Below are positions 27,284-36,935 of a stretch of 64,000 nucleotides of DNA, piece after piece. The DNA is taken from assembly GCA_902805545.1 (NCBI GenBank), contig CADCTD010000001.1, positions 124,001-188,000 of the forward strand. Reading direction: 5' to 3'. Made by a program: the position numbers and the translations under genes. The DNA is from an uncultured Craurococcus sp. GTDB taxonomy: Bacteria > Pseudomonadota > Alphaproteobacteria > Acetobacterales > Acetobacteraceae. The notes under the pieces are model-generated. The model was not told the DNA's origin and searched no databases. It saw only the letters and a list, made by a program, of their open reading frames with translations. The first letter of the stretch is position 1. Each line of letters starts with the position of its first letter.

Positions 27284-28507
27284 TTAAGTTCGAACGAAGG
27301 GGCAGCCGCCTTCGGCGAGCGGGCGGGCGGCCTCCTCGGCCGGGGTGGTGGCGACGAGTTTATGCACATCGAAGGGGCCGCGGCTCTCGGCCGGCGACTT
27401 CACCTGGAAGAGATAGCCGGGCGTGAGCTTGCGGCCATCCTCGCGGATGCGCCCTGGCCCGAAGGCGTCGTCGTCGCAGGGAATCGCCTTCATGCGGTTG
27501 ACGACATCGAGGCCGGAGGCGCGGGCGCGCTCGACGCCAAGGTCCTTCACCGCCTTCAGGTAGTGCAGCGTGACGCCGTAGCAGCCGGCGCAGGAGGCAT
27601 GGACCACGCCGCCCTGGCGCTTGCTCTTCACCCGCTCGGCGAAGGCGCGGGTGCGGTCGTTCAGGTCCCAGTAGAAGCTCTCGGTCATCAGCAGGCCCTG
27701 CGCCTCGGGCAGGCCGAGGGCGATGCTGTCGACCACCGTCATCAGCAGGCAGGCGAGCTTCGTGCTGCCCCGCGTCAGGCCGAACTCGCGGGCCTGCTTG
27801 ATGCAGTTGATGAGGTCCGCACCCGCATTGGCAAGGCCGACGACCTTGGCGCGCGAGGACTGCGCCTGGAGCAGGAAGGAGGAGAAATCCGTCGTCGCCG
27901 GAAAGGGGTAGCGCGCCGCGCCGAGCACCTTGCCGCCAGCGGCCTCGACGAAGCGGGAGGTATCGGCCTGGAGCGCATGACCGAAGGCATAGTCGGCGGT
28001 GATGAAGAACCAGCTATCCGCCCCCTGCTTCACCAGCGCATCACCCGTGCCCTTGGCGAGCATGTAGGTGTCGTAGGTGAACTGGACGCTGTTCGGGCTG
28101 CATTGCGCGCCGGAGAAGACGGTGGAGCCGACGCCGGAGCCGAGCACCACCTTGTTCTTCTCGCGCGCGATGCCGGAGACGGCGAGCGCGACCGCGCTGT
28201 TGGGCAGGTCGATGATCGCCTCGACGCCCTCGCGGTCGAACCATTGCCGGGCGATATTGGCACCGACATCCGGCTTGTTCTGGTGGTCGCCGACGATGAT
28301 CTCGACGGCGATGCCGGTCGCGGCCGAGAATTCCTCGGCCGCCTGGCGGGCGCCGGCGAAGCTGCCGGGGCCCGTCAGGTCGCGATAGGGGCCGGACATG
28401 TCGGTGAGGACGCCGAGGCGGAGCGGGCCGCCTTGCGCCCTCGCCCGGCCCCCGGCCAGGGCGAGGCCGCTGCCGGCCAGCAAGAGGTTGCGGCGGTGCA
28501 GCGGCAT
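27284..28507 (-). CDS. Liv-type ABC substrate-binding protein, copy 1 (most divergent)
   Basis: This 407-aa periplasmic binding protein belongs to the LivJ/Peripla_BP_6 type. The track ORF is too long; ATG 28507 begins the signal MPLHRRNLLLAGSGLALAGG with an RR pair. The mature part reads LRLGVLTDMSGPYRDLTGPGS, then DHQNKPDVGANIARQWFDREGV and WFFITADYAFGHALQADTSRFV. The C-terminus is EGGCPFVRT, where the other three copies end CSLVRS. It lies five bases after copy 2 and precedes livH. The ligand is unknown; the family binds amino acids, amides, urea and aromatic acids. Confidence 0.88.
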   Translation of the reverse strand: MPLHRRNLLLAGSGLALAGGRARAQGGPLRLGVLTDMSGPYRDLTGPGSFAGARQAAEEFSAATGIAVEIIVGDHQNKPDVGANIARQWFDREGVEAIIDLPNSAVALAVSGIAREKNKVVLGSGVGSTVFSGAQCSPNSVQFTYDTYMLAKGTGDALVKQGADSWFFITADYAFGHALQADTSRFVEAAGGKVLGAARYPFPATTDFSSFLLQAQSSRAKVVGLANAGADLINCIKQAREFGLTRGSTKLACLLMTVVDSIALGLPEAQGLLMTESFYWDLNDRTRAFAERVKSKRQGGVVHASCAGCYGVTLHYLKAVKDLGVERARASGLDVVNRMKAIPCDDDAFGPGRIREDGRKLTPGYLFQVKSPAESRGPFDVHKLVATTPAEEAARPLAEGGCPFVRT

Positions 28508-28512
28508 TGCCC

Positions 28513-29742
28513 TCAGCTCCGCACGAGGGAACAGCCACCCTCGTTCATCGGGCGGAAGGCCTCCGTCGCCGGGGTGGTCTGGAGCAGCTTGTAGTAGTCC
28601 CACGGGCCCTTGCTCTCGGCCGGCGACTTCACCTCGAAGAGGTAGGAGGGGCAGAGCTTGCGCCCATCCGCGCGGATGGTGCCCGCGCCGAAGGCGTCGT
28701 CGTCGCAGGGCATCGCCTTCATGCGGTTGATGACCTCGACGCCCGACGCTTTGGAGGCCGCGACGCCCATATCCGCCACCGCCTTCAGGTAGTGCAGGGT
28801 GCAGGAGTAGTTGGCGATGGAGGCCATGTTCGGCCGCACATCCTTCAGGCGCGGGCGCAGCCGCTCCGACACCGCGCGGGTGCGGTCATTCAGGTCCCAG
28901 TAGAAGCTCTCGGTCAGCACCAGGCCCTGCGCGGTCCGCAGGCCGATCGCATGGACATCGGGGAGGAACATCAGCAGCGCCGCCAGCTTCACGCCGCCGC
29001 GGGTGACGCCGAATTCGGCCGCCTGCTTGATGCTGTTGATGGTGTCAGCACCGGCATTGGCGAAGCCGATGACCTTGGCGCGGGAGGCCTGGGCCTGCAG
29101 CAGGAAGGAGGAGAAGTCCGAGGTCGCCGGGAAGGGGTATTTGACGCTGCCGTTCACGCGGCCGCCCGCGGCCCTGATGAAGTTGGTCGTGTCCCGCTCC
29201 AGCGCATGGCCGAAGGCATAGTCGGCGGTGATGAAGAACCAGCTGTCGCCGCCCGCCTTCACCATGGCGCCGCCGGTCGACTTGGCGAGCATGTAGGTGT
29301 CGTACATCCAGTGGATGGTGGTCGGGCTGCACTGCGCGCCGGTCAGGTCGGATGTCGCCGAGCCGGTGTTGATATAGGCCTTGTTCTTCTCGCGGGCGAC
29401 ATTGTTGACCGCGAGGCCGACCGAGCTGGTCGGCACGTCGATGATGAGGTCGACGCCCTGGTCGTACCACTGGCGCGCGATATTCGCGCCGACATCCGGC
29501 TTGTTCTGGTGGTCGGCGGCGATGACCTCGACGGCGAAGCCTTTGTCGCCGAACTCCTGCACCGCCTGGCGGGTGCACTCGATGCCGTAGGGGCCGCTGA
29601 TGTCGCGATAGGCGCCGGACTGGTCGTTGAGCACGCCGATGCGGATGGTGTTGGCGGCCTGCGCCCGGCCGAGGCGCGGCAGGGCGGGCATCAGCGTGGC
29701 GCCGACCGAGGCGGTCAGCAGGCTGCGGCGGGTCGGGGTCAT
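28513..29742 (-). CDS. Liv-type ABC substrate-binding protein, copy 2
   Basis: This is a 409-aa paralogue. The signal MTPTRRSLLTASVGATLMP contains TRRSLL, a Tat-like or Sec signal, and the mature start is NTIRIGVLNDQSGAYRDISGP. The ligand-site region SATSDLTGAQCSPTTIHWMYDTYML and VIGFANAGADTINSIKQAAEFG are shared with copy 3. Differences cluster in the middle of the C-terminal lobe (RLRPRLKDVRPNMASIANYSC), consistent with altered ligand preference. It is cotranscribed with its neighbours. Confidence 0.9.
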   Translation of the reverse strand: MTPTRRSLLTASVGATLMPALPRLGRAQAANTIRIGVLNDQSGAYRDISGPYGIECTRQAVQEFGDKGFAVEVIAADHQNKPDVGANIARQWYDQGVDLIIDVPTSSVGLAVNNVAREKNKAYINTGSATSDLTGAQCSPTTIHWMYDTYMLAKSTGGAMVKAGGDSWFFITADYAFGHALERDTTNFIRAAGGRVNGSVKYPFPATSDFSSFLLQAQASRAKVIGFANAGADTINSIKQAAEFGVTRGGVKLAALLMFLPDVHAIGLRTAQGLVLTESFYWDLNDRTRAVSERLRPRLKDVRPNMASIANYSCTLHYLKAVADMGVAASKASGVEVINRMKAMPCDDDAFGAGTIRADGRKLCPSYLFEVKSPAESKGPWDYYKLLQTTPATEAFRPMNEGGCSLVRS

Positions 29743-29759
29743 CTCTCGCGTCTTTCCTC

Positions 29760-30989
29760 TCAGCTACGGACCAGGGAGCAGCCGCCCTCGGTGATCGGGC
29801 GGAAGGCTTCCTCGGCCGGGGTGGTTTGCAGCACCTTGTAGTAGTCCCACGGGCGCTTCGACTCCGCCGGGGACTTCACCTCCAGCAGGTAGGAGGGGCA
29901 GAGCTTCCGCCCGTCGGCACGGATGGTCCCGGGCCCGAAGGCATCGTCCTCGGTGGGCACCGCCTTCATGCGGTTGACGACCTCGGTCCCGGAGGCCTTG
30001 GCCGCGGCGACGCCCATGGCCTGCACCGCGCGCAGGTAGTGCAGCGTCGCCGAGTAGCAGCCGGCATGGATCTGGTTGGGGTAGAGGTTCGGCATCCGCG
30101 GCAGCACGCGTTGCGTGAAGGCGCGGGTGCGGTCGTTGAGGTCCCAGTAGAAGCTCTCGGTGCAGACCAGACCCTGCCCCGTCTCGAGGCCGATGGAATG
30201 CACGTCGGTGATGAACATCAGCATCGCCGCGAGCTTGGTGCCGCGCCGGGTGAGGCCGAATTCCGCCGCCTGCTTCACGCAGTTGATGGTGTCGGACCCG
30301 GCATTGGCGAAGCCGATGACCTTGGCGCGGGAGCTCTGCGCCTGGACGAGGAAGGAGGAGAAATCCGTCGTCGCCGGGAAGGGCGTGCGCACGGCGCCGA
30401 GCACGCGCCCGCCCGAGGCGCGGACGAAATTGCTGGTGTCCCGCTCCAGCGCATGGCCGAAGGCATAGTCGGCGGTGATGAAGAACCAAGTATCGCCGCC
30501 TGCCTTCACCATGGCGCCGCCGGTCGACTTCGACAGCATGTAGGTGTCGTAGGCCCAGTGGATCATGGTCGGCGCGCATTGCGCCCCGGTCAGGTCCGAG
30601 GTGGCAGAGCCGACATTGAGGTTCACCTTATTTTTCTCGCGGGCGACGTTGTTGACCGCGAGGCCGACCGAGCTGGTGGGGACGTCGAGGATCATGTCGA
30701 CGCCCTGGTCGTACCATTGCCGGGCAATGTTCACCCCGACATCCGGCTTGTTCTGGTGGTCGGCGAAGACCATCTCGACATTGAAGCCCTGTTGGCCGAA
30801 CTCCGTGACCGCCTGCTGCGCGCAGGCGACGGAGCTCGGGCCGGTATTGTCCTTGTAGGTGCCGGACATGTCGTTCAGCACGCCGATGCGGATGGTATTC
30901 GCCGCCTGGGCCCGTGTGAGCCGCGGCAGCGATACCGCCGCCGCGGCCGCGGCACCGGTGGCAAGCAGGCCTCTCCTCGTGGTCGTCAT
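29760..30989 (-). CDS. Liv-type ABC substrate-binding protein, copy 3
   Basis: The protein is 409 aa, closest by eye to copy 2. The signal is MTTTRRGLLATGAAAAAAVSLP, and the mature start is NTIRIGVLNDMSGTYKDNTGP. Conserved blocks are DHQNKPDVGVNIARQWYDQGVD, SATSDLTGAQCAPTMIHWAYD and FYWDLNDRTRAFTQRV. The lobe-2 segment PRMPNLYPNQIHAGCYSATLHY differs from copy 2. It is a periplasmic ligand receptor for the same LivHM permease. Confidence 0.9.
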   Translation of the reverse strand: MTTTRRGLLATGAAAAAAVSLPRLTRAQAANTIRIGVLNDMSGTYKDNTGPSSVACAQQAVTEFGQQGFNVEMVFADHQNKPDVGVNIARQWYDQGVDMILDVPTSSVGLAVNNVAREKNKVNLNVGSATSDLTGAQCAPTMIHWAYDTYMLSKSTGGAMVKAGGDTWFFITADYAFGHALERDTSNFVRASGGRVLGAVRTPFPATTDFSSFLVQAQSSRAKVIGFANAGSDTINCVKQAAEFGLTRRGTKLAAMLMFITDVHSIGLETGQGLVCTESFYWDLNDRTRAFTQRVLPRMPNLYPNQIHAGCYSATLHYLRAVQAMGVAAAKASGTEVVNRMKAVPTEDDAFGPGTIRADGRKLCPSYLLEVKSPAESKRPWDYYKVLQTTPAEEAFRPITEGGCSLVRS

Positions 30990-31055
30990 GTCCGTCTCCC
31001 TGTTCGGCGCGGGGCCGGGCGATGCATGGCCGCCCGGTCTCCCATGGTCTTTGGC

Positions 31056-32285
31056 CTAGCTGCGGACCAGCGAGCAGCCGCCTTCGTTCACCGGGCGGAA
31101 GGCCTCGTCGGCCGGGGTTGTCTGCAGCAGCTTGTAGTAGTCCCAGGCGCCCTTGCTCTCGCCCGGGGTCTTCACCTCGAAGAGATAGGCGGGGCAGAGC
31201 TTCCGGCCGTCCTCGCGGATGCGGCCCGGCCCGAAGCAGTCATCGTCGGTCGGCATGGCCTTCATGCGGGCGACCGTCGCGGCGCCGTCCTGCTTCGCCT
31301 GGGCGGCGCCCATATCGGCCACCGTCTTCAGGTAGTGCAGCGCTGCGCTGTAGCAGCCGGCATGGGACATCGCGGGCATGGCGCCGGCGAGCTGCGGCTT
31401 GACGCGGTTGGTGAAGGCGCGGGTGCGGTCGTTGAGGTCCCAGTAGAAGGTCTCGGTCAGCACCAGGCCCTGCGCCGCCTGGAGGCCAAGCGCATGCACG
31501 TCGTTCAGGAACATCAGCAGCACGGCGATCTTGGTACCGCGCCGGGTGATGCCGAACTCGGCCGCCTGCTTCACCGTGTTGACGGTGTCGGCGCCGGCAT
31601 TGGCCAGGCCGATCACCTTGGCGCGCGAGGACTGCGCCTGGACGAGGAAGGAGGAGAAGTCCGTATTGCCGAGCGGCGCACGCACGCCGCCGACGATGCG
31701 CCCGCCGGCCGCCTTGACGAAATTGGTCGTGTCCCGCTCCAGCGCATGGCCGAAGGCATAGTCGGCGGTGATGAAGAACCAGTCGGTCCCGCCCGCCTTC
31801 ACCATTGCGCCGCCGGTCGACTTCGCCAGCATGTAGGTGTCATAGGTCCAGTGGACGGTGTTCGGCGAGCATTGCGAGCCGGTGAGGTCCGCCGTCGCCG
31901 AGGTGGAGTTCAAGTAGACCTTGTTCTTCTCGCGCACCACGCCGTTGACCGCGAGGCCCACCGCGCTGTTCGGCACGTCGACGATGACATCGACGCCGTC
32001 GCGGTCGATCCATTGCCGGGCGATGTTGCTGCCGACATCGGGCTTGTTCTGGTGGTCGCCGATGATGACCTCGACATTGAAGCCGCGGCTGCCGATATCC
32101 TGGATGGCCTGGCGGACGCAGGCGACCGAGGTCGGGCCGGAGATGTCGCGGTAGACGCCGGACTGGTCGTTCAGCACGCCGATCTTCAAGGTCGGCCCGC
32201 CCTGGGCGCGGCCGGTGCCGGCAAGGGCGAAGGGGGCGGCAGCGGCGCCGGTCAGCAGGCTGCGGCGATCAAGCGACATTACCAT
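31056..32285 (-). CDS. Liv-type ABC substrate-binding protein, copy 4
   Basis: The protein is 409 aa from ATG 32285, where AGGAG lies five bases upstream and the length equals copies 2 and 3; the track start is ten codons longer. The signal is MVMSLDRRSLLTGAAAAPFALAG, and the mature start is LKIGVLNDQSGVYRDISGP. Here TSATADLTGSQCSPNTVHWTYD replaces the equivalent ligand-site block. It is the first binding protein in the operon, 19 bases after livF. The gap to copy 3 is the largest of the set (66 bases). Confidence 0.9.
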   Translation of the reverse strand: MVMSLDRRSLLTGAAAAPFALAGTGRAQGGPTLKIGVLNDQSGVYRDISGPTSVACVRQAIQDIGSRGFNVEVIIGDHQNKPDVGSNIARQWIDRDGVDVIVDVPNSAVGLAVNGVVREKNKVYLNSTSATADLTGSQCSPNTVHWTYDTYMLAKSTGGAMVKAGGTDWFFITADYAFGHALERDTTNFVKAAGGRIVGGVRAPLGNTDFSSFLVQAQSSRAKVIGLANAGADTVNTVKQAAEFGITRRGTKIAVLLMFLNDVHALGLQAAQGLVLTETFYWDLNDRTRAFTNRVKPQLAGAMPAMSHAGCYSAALHYLKTVADMGAAQAKQDGAATVARMKAMPTDDDCFGPGRIREDGRKLCPAYLFEVKTPGESKGAWDYYKLLQTTPADEAFRPVNEGGCSLVRS

Positions 32286-32304
32286 GAGGCTCCTGGAAGC
32301 GGGA

Positions 32305-33037
<733 letters not shown>

Positions 33038-33045
<8 letters not shown>

Positions 33046-33814
33046 GGGCCATCGCTCCTTCGGGGGTGGCTTCGGTGCCGAGATAGGCGGCGATGACGTC
33101 GGGGTTGCGGGAAACCTCGGCGTAGTCGCCCTCGGCGAGGACGCTGCCGCGGGCGAGCACGGTGATGCGGTCGCAGAGGCCTGAGACGACCTTCAGGTTG
33201 TGCTCCACGAGAAGCACGGTGCGGCCGGCGGAGACGCGCTTCACCAGCGCCACGATGCGGTCGACATCCTCATGCGCCATGCCGGCGGTGGGCTCGTCGA
33301 GCAGCATCATCGCCGGGTCCATGGCCAGCGTCGTCGCGATCTCGAGGGCGCGCTTGCGGCCATAGGGCAGCTCGCCAGCCTGGATGCGGGAATAGGCAGT
33401 GAGGCCGACATCCTCGAGCAGCGCCATGGCGCGGTCGTCGAACTGCCGCAGCAGGCCCTCCGAGCGCCAGAAATCGAAGCTGCCGCCGCGCTGGCGCTGC
33501 AGCGCGACCCGGACGTTCTCCAGCACGGAGAGATGCGGGAAGACGGCCGAGATCTGGAAGCTGCGCACCAGGCCGAGGCGGGCGACCTCGGCCGACTTCA
33601 TCCCGGTGATATCCTTGCCGTCGTAGCGGATGGTGCCGCGTGTCGGCTGAAGGAATTTCGTCAGCAGGTTGAAGCAGGTGGTCTTGCCGGCGCCGTTCGG
33701 GCCGATCAGGCCATGGATGCTGCCGCGCCGGACCTTCAGGGCGACGTCGTTCACGGCGACGAAACCCCGGAATTCCTTCGTCAGCCCCTCGGTTTCCAGG
33801 ATGGAATCTGTCAC
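33038..33814 (-). CDS. livG: Branched-chain amino-acid-type ABC ATPase LivG
   Basis: The protein is 258 aa from GTG 33814, which has GGGGAGA about ten bases upstream. The track ORF adds over 100 residues that run antisense into the phosphodiesterase gene. Walker A is GPNGAGKTTCFNLL, and FLQPTRGTIRYDGKDITGM and VRSFQISAVFPHLSVLENV are LivG-type. The signature Gly-rich loop is weak (LPYGRKRALEIATTLA), as is usual for LivG, and Walker B is MMLLDEPTAGMAHEDV. It is the first gene of the operon. Confidence 0.92.
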
Positions 33815-33863
33815 CCGGATCGTTCTCCCCGTTGCGTCCCTAGTGCCGCCCTCGTTGCGGCTA

Positions 33864-33892
33864 GGTATGGCCGCGCAACGCCCTATATGCAA
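33864..33892 (-). promoter_or_regulatory. Putative promoter of the liv operon
   Basis: Read on the minus strand, TTGCAT (33892-33887) and CATACC (33869-33864) are 17 bases apart, about 50 bases before GTG 33814. The gap 33815-33956 also holds GCTAATATCGCG further upstream. Both were found by eye; only position and spacing support them. Confidence 0.3.
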
Positions 33893-33956
33893 GGGAGGCA
33901 GCGGCTTTCCGGACGTTTCTTTCGCGATATTAGCACCGGGGGGGTGGTTGCTCGGC

Positions 33957-34703
33957 TCAGCCGCGCAGGCGGAGCGCGAGCGGCGGGTCGTCGGTGGCGA
34001 TGGCATCCATGCCGAGGGCGAAGCCCCGCCGGATCGTCCCCTCGTCATTGGTGCCCCAGGCACTGACGCCGAGACCGGCGGCGCGGATCGCGGCAACCGA
34101 GGCCTCGTCCCAATCGGCGATCGTGAGGCCGAGCTCCCCGGCATGGCAGGCGCGCGAGAGGGCGACGGCGCTCTCCGGCCCCATGCCGTGCCAGGAGCGG
34201 CTGCCCATCAGCAGCACCAGCCGGTGGAAGCCGCCGGCAGCGGCGGCCGCAGCGACGGTCATCGGCTCAAAGCTCATCAGCACGGTGCGGCCGCGCATGC
34301 CGGCAGCGTCGAGCGCCGCGAGGCAGGCCGGCACGATGCCGGGATAGGGCCGGCCCGTGCCATCCGCCTTGATCTCGAGGCGGAGGATGCGCCCCGCCTG
34401 CCGCACCAGCGCCACGGTCTCGGCGAGGCCCGGCACCCCCTCCCCGCCCGTGCCCTTCAGTCGGGTCCGGCGCAGCTCGGCCATGGTCCGGGCGCGGACC
34501 GGGCCGGTGCCGTCGGTGGTGCGATCAAGCGTCGCGTCATGAATGACGGCGACCTCGCCATCAGCGGCCAGGTGGACGTCGATCTCGAGCTGCTCGGCCG
34601 GCAGGGCCAGCGCCTGGCGGAAGGCGAGCAGGCTGTTCTCCGGCCAGAGGATCGCGCCGCCGCGGTGGCTGGCGATCTCCGTCCCTATGCGTCCAGCAGC
34701 CAT
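33957..34703 (-). CDS. Glycerophosphodiester phosphodiesterase
   Basis: This 248-aa TIM-barrel enzyme of the GDPD family cleaves glycerophosphodiesters to glycerol-3-phosphate and an alcohol. Active-site residues visible are His13-Arg14 (SHRGG), Glu22-Asn23 (PENSLLAF), Glu40 and Asp42 (LEIDVHL) and His55 (VIHDATLDRTTDG). There is no signal peptide, so it is a cytoplasmic type. The start overlaps the end of egtD by 19 bases, which suggests transcription with the ergothioneine genes, though there is no known link in function. Confidence 0.9.
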   Translation of the reverse strand: MAAGRIGTEIASHRGGAILWPENSLLAFRQALALPAEQLEIDVHLAADGEVAVIHDATLDRTTDGTGPVRARTMAELRRTRLKGTGGEGVPGLAETVALVRQAGRILRLEIKADGTGRPYPGIVPACLAALDAAGMRGRTVLMSFEPMTVAAAAAAGGFHRLVLLMGSRSWHGMGPESAVALSRACHAGELGLTIADWDEASVAAIRAAGLGVSAWGTNDEGTIRRGFALGMDAIATDDPPLALRLRG

Positions 34704-35635
34704 ACCGAAAAGAGCCCTTCCGCATCCGTCCAGGGCCGGCTTATGCGCCAGCCGGCGGCGGCGGCCAAGCCGGCGAGGCGCTCCGGCCGGTACTTGTGGC
34801 TGCTCTCGGTATGGATGGTCTCGCCCTCGGCGAAGCGGATGGTCCGGCCGGCGAGGCGCACGGATTGCGCCCGCCCGGAGACGAGATGCATCTCGACCCG
34901 CTCCAGCGCGGCATTCCAGACGGCGCGATGGCGGAAGGCGGCAATGTCGAAATCGGCACCGGCCTCGCGGTTGAGGCGGTGCAGCAGGTTGAGGTCGAAG
35001 GCGGCGGTGACGCCGGCGGCATCGTCATAGGCGGCCTCCAGCACCGCGGGTGCCTTCACCAGGTCGGCTCCGAGCAGCAGCCGCGCCCCCGCGCCGAGCG
35101 TCGTCCGTGCGCGGCGAAGGAAGGCGACAGCGCCCTCCGGCTCGAAATTGCCGATGGTCGAGCCAGGGAAGAATCCGAGCCGCGGCGCCGTGCCGAGCCG
35201 CCCCGGCAGGGCGAAGGGCAAGGTGAAGTCGGCGACGACCGGCAGGACCGGCAGGCCGGGACAGGCGAGGGCGACGCGGCTCGCCGCGCCTTCCAGCCAT
35301 TCGGGGGCGATATCGACCGGCACATAGGCGGCCGGGCGGTCGAGGCCAGCGAGCAGCAGCGCCGCCTTGGCGCCGTCGCCCGGGCCGAACTCGATGACGG
35401 CGCGGCCAGGCCCGACGGCCTCGGCGATGGAGGCGGCCTCCTCGGTCAGGATCCGCGTCTCCGTCCGGGTCGGATAGTATTCCGGCAGGCGGGTGATGGC
35501 CTCGAAAAGGCGGCAGCCCTCGGCATCGTAAAGCCACTTGCAGGGCAGCGTCTTCCGCGGGGCGGTGAGGCCGGCGAGCGCATCGGCGATGAGGGCGGCG
35601 CGCTGACCGGAGGCGGCGTCGATCGCGGCGCTCAC
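34685..35635 (-). CDS. egtD: L-histidine N-alpha-methyltransferase EgtD
   Basis: The protein is 316 aa from GTG 35635, which overlaps the egtB stop (GTGA). It matches the histidine-specific SAM methyltransferase family: KWLYDAEGCRLFEAITRLPEYYPTRTE near 35-60, SAM site VIEFGPGDGAKA near 80, and PGSTIGNFEPEGAVAFLR near 158. It trimethylates histidine to hercynine, the first step of ergothioneine synthesis. Its partner egtB is directly upstream. The track's longer start lies inside egtB. Confidence 0.93.
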   Translation of the reverse strand: MSAAIDAASGQRAALIADALAGLTAPRKTLPCKWLYDAEGCRLFEAITRLPEYYPTRTETRILTEEAASIAEAVGPGRAVIEFGPGDGAKAALLLAGLDRPAAYVPVDIAPEWLEGAASRVALACPGLPVLPVVADFTLPFALPGRLGTAPRLGFFPGSTIGNFEPEGAVAFLRRARTTLGAGARLLLGADLVKAPAVLEAAYDDAAGVTAAFDLNLLHRLNREAGADFDIAAFRHRAVWNAALERVEMHLVSGRAQSVRLAGRTIRFAEGETIHTESSHKYRPERLAGLAAAAGWRISRPWTDAEGLFSVWLLDA

Positions 35636-36822
35636 GCCGCATCCTCCGCGAGGCGCAGGCCGGTGAACTGCCAGCGGGCATCGGGCGGGAAGAAATTGCG
35701 GTAGCCCGGCCGGACATGGCCGGGCGGCGTGGCAAGCGAGCCGCCGCGCAGCACCATCTGCCCGATCATGAACTTGCCGTTGTACTCGCCGACCGCGCCC
35801 TCCCAGGGGCGGAAGCCGGGATAGGGGCGATAGGCGCTGCCGGTCCATTGCCAGGCGACATCGCGCGCCTGGAGGAAGCCGGGGATGTCCTGCGCCGCCT
35901 CCCATTCCGCCTCGGTCGGCAGGCGGCGGCCAGCCCAGCGGGCATAGGCCTCCGCCTCGTACCAGGAGACGTGGCGGACGGGCGCCGCGGGGTCGAGCGG
36001 ACGGAGACCAGCGAGGGTGAACTGGCTCCAGCCGCCCTCACGCCGGTGCCAATGCAGCGGGGCCTGCCATTCCTCGGCCTGGGCGCGCGCCCAACCTTCG
36101 CTCATCCAGAGCATCGCGGTCCGGTAGCCGCCATCCGCCATGAAGTCGAGCCACTCGCCATTCGTCACCAGCCGGTCGGCGATGCGGTAGGGTTCCAGCC
36201 AAACCTTGTGGCGCGGCGTCTCGTTGTCAAAGGCGAAGCCGGGGCCGGCGCTGCCGATCTCGCCGAGGCCCGCGGGCCCGTCGAGCATGCGGGCCGGGCC
36301 GGGAACGGAGGCCGGCTCGCGCCAGTCCGAATCATAGGTGGGCTGCAGCGGATTTTGCGCCAGGGCGTGCAGGATGTCGGTCAGCAGCAACTCCTGGTGT
36401 TGCTGCTCATGCTGCAGGCCAAGCTCGACCAGCGGCAGGACCTCGGCCGGCGGGTCCTCCAGCAGCCGGGCCATGGCGGCATCGACATTGGCGCGATAGG
36501 CGCCGACCTCGGCGGCGGAGGGGCGCGTCAGCATGCCGCGCTTCGGCCGGGCATGGCGCGGGCCGGCGGCCTCGTAATAGGAGTTGAAGAGGTAGGCGAA
36601 CTCCTCGCGGAAGCGACGGTGGCCCGGACGATGCGGCAGCAGCAGGAAGGTCTCGAAGAACCAGGTGACATGCGCCCGATGCCACTTCGCGGGGCTGGCA
36701 TCCGGCATGGACTGGATGGTCTGGTCCTCGGGGGAGAGCGGTGCGGCGAGCTTCTCCGTATGGGCGCGAACGGCAGCATAGCGGGCGGCCAGGGCGGAGA
36801 CGCCGGTATCGAGGAGGGTCAT
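35632..36822 (-). CDS. egtB: Hercynine sulfoxide synthase EgtB
   Basis: The protein is 396 aa from ATG 36822 with GAAGG upstream; the track ORF is far too long. The DinB-like N-terminal domain holds the iron ligands His51 (RAHVTWFFE) and the HxxxHxE motif His138/His142/Glu144 (QHEQQHQE). The C-terminal half is the formylglycine-generating-enzyme fold (HVSWYEAEAYARWAGRRLPTEAEWE, then GGSLATPPGHVRPGYRNFFPP). It joins hercynine to cysteine or gamma-glutamylcysteine with O2. No egtA, egtC or egtE gene is in the window. Confidence 0.93.
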   Translation of the reverse strand: MTLLDTGVSALAARYAAVRAHTEKLAAPLSPEDQTIQSMPDASPAKWHRAHVTWFFETFLLLPHRPGHRRFREEFAYLFNSYYEAAGPRHARPKRGMLTRPSAAEVGAYRANVDAAMARLLEDPPAEVLPLVELGLQHEQQHQELLLTDILHALAQNPLQPTYDSDWREPASVPGPARMLDGPAGLGEIGSAGPGFAFDNETPRHKVWLEPYRIADRLVTNGEWLDFMADGGYRTAMLWMSEGWARAQAEEWQAPLHWHRREGGWSQFTLAGLRPLDPAAPVRHVSWYEAEAYARWAGRRLPTEAEWEAAQDIPGFLQARDVAWQWTGSAYRPYPGFRPWEGAVGEYNGKFMIGQMVLRGGSLATPPGHVRPGYRNFFPPDARWQFTGLRLAEDAA

Positions 36823-36935
36823 CGGCCTTCGTGCTTCCTTGTCCCGCGAGCCGCTGCCGGAACGGCCGAGGGCCGGACCGGTTCCGCCGACATGGGGGCC
36901 GCGTCGCGCCTGCCCAACCGAAGATTCCCGAAAGC

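Larger units (their letters stand above)
27284..32285 (-). repeat. Four tandem paralogous binding-protein genes
   Basis: Four genes of about 1.23 kb, all in the same orientation, encode clearly homologous proteins of 407-409 aa. Near-identical blocks recur in each copy, for instance the WFFITADYAFGHALE segment, ESFYWDLNDRTRA and the C-terminal EGGC. Intergenic gaps are only 5, 17 and 66 bases. This looks like old tandem duplication followed by divergence, not an assembly repeat, because the copies differ throughout. Confidence 0.85.

Noticed and set aside
26354-28594. Plus-strand ORF of 746 aa across the liv genes
   Set aside because: Asp/His/Glu/Gly-rich low-complexity product that is antisense to LivM, LivH and a receptor; typical of GC-rich shadow frames.
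27284-32285. Tandem receptor genes as an assembly artefact
   Set aside because: The copies differ along their whole length and have different spacers and signal peptides.
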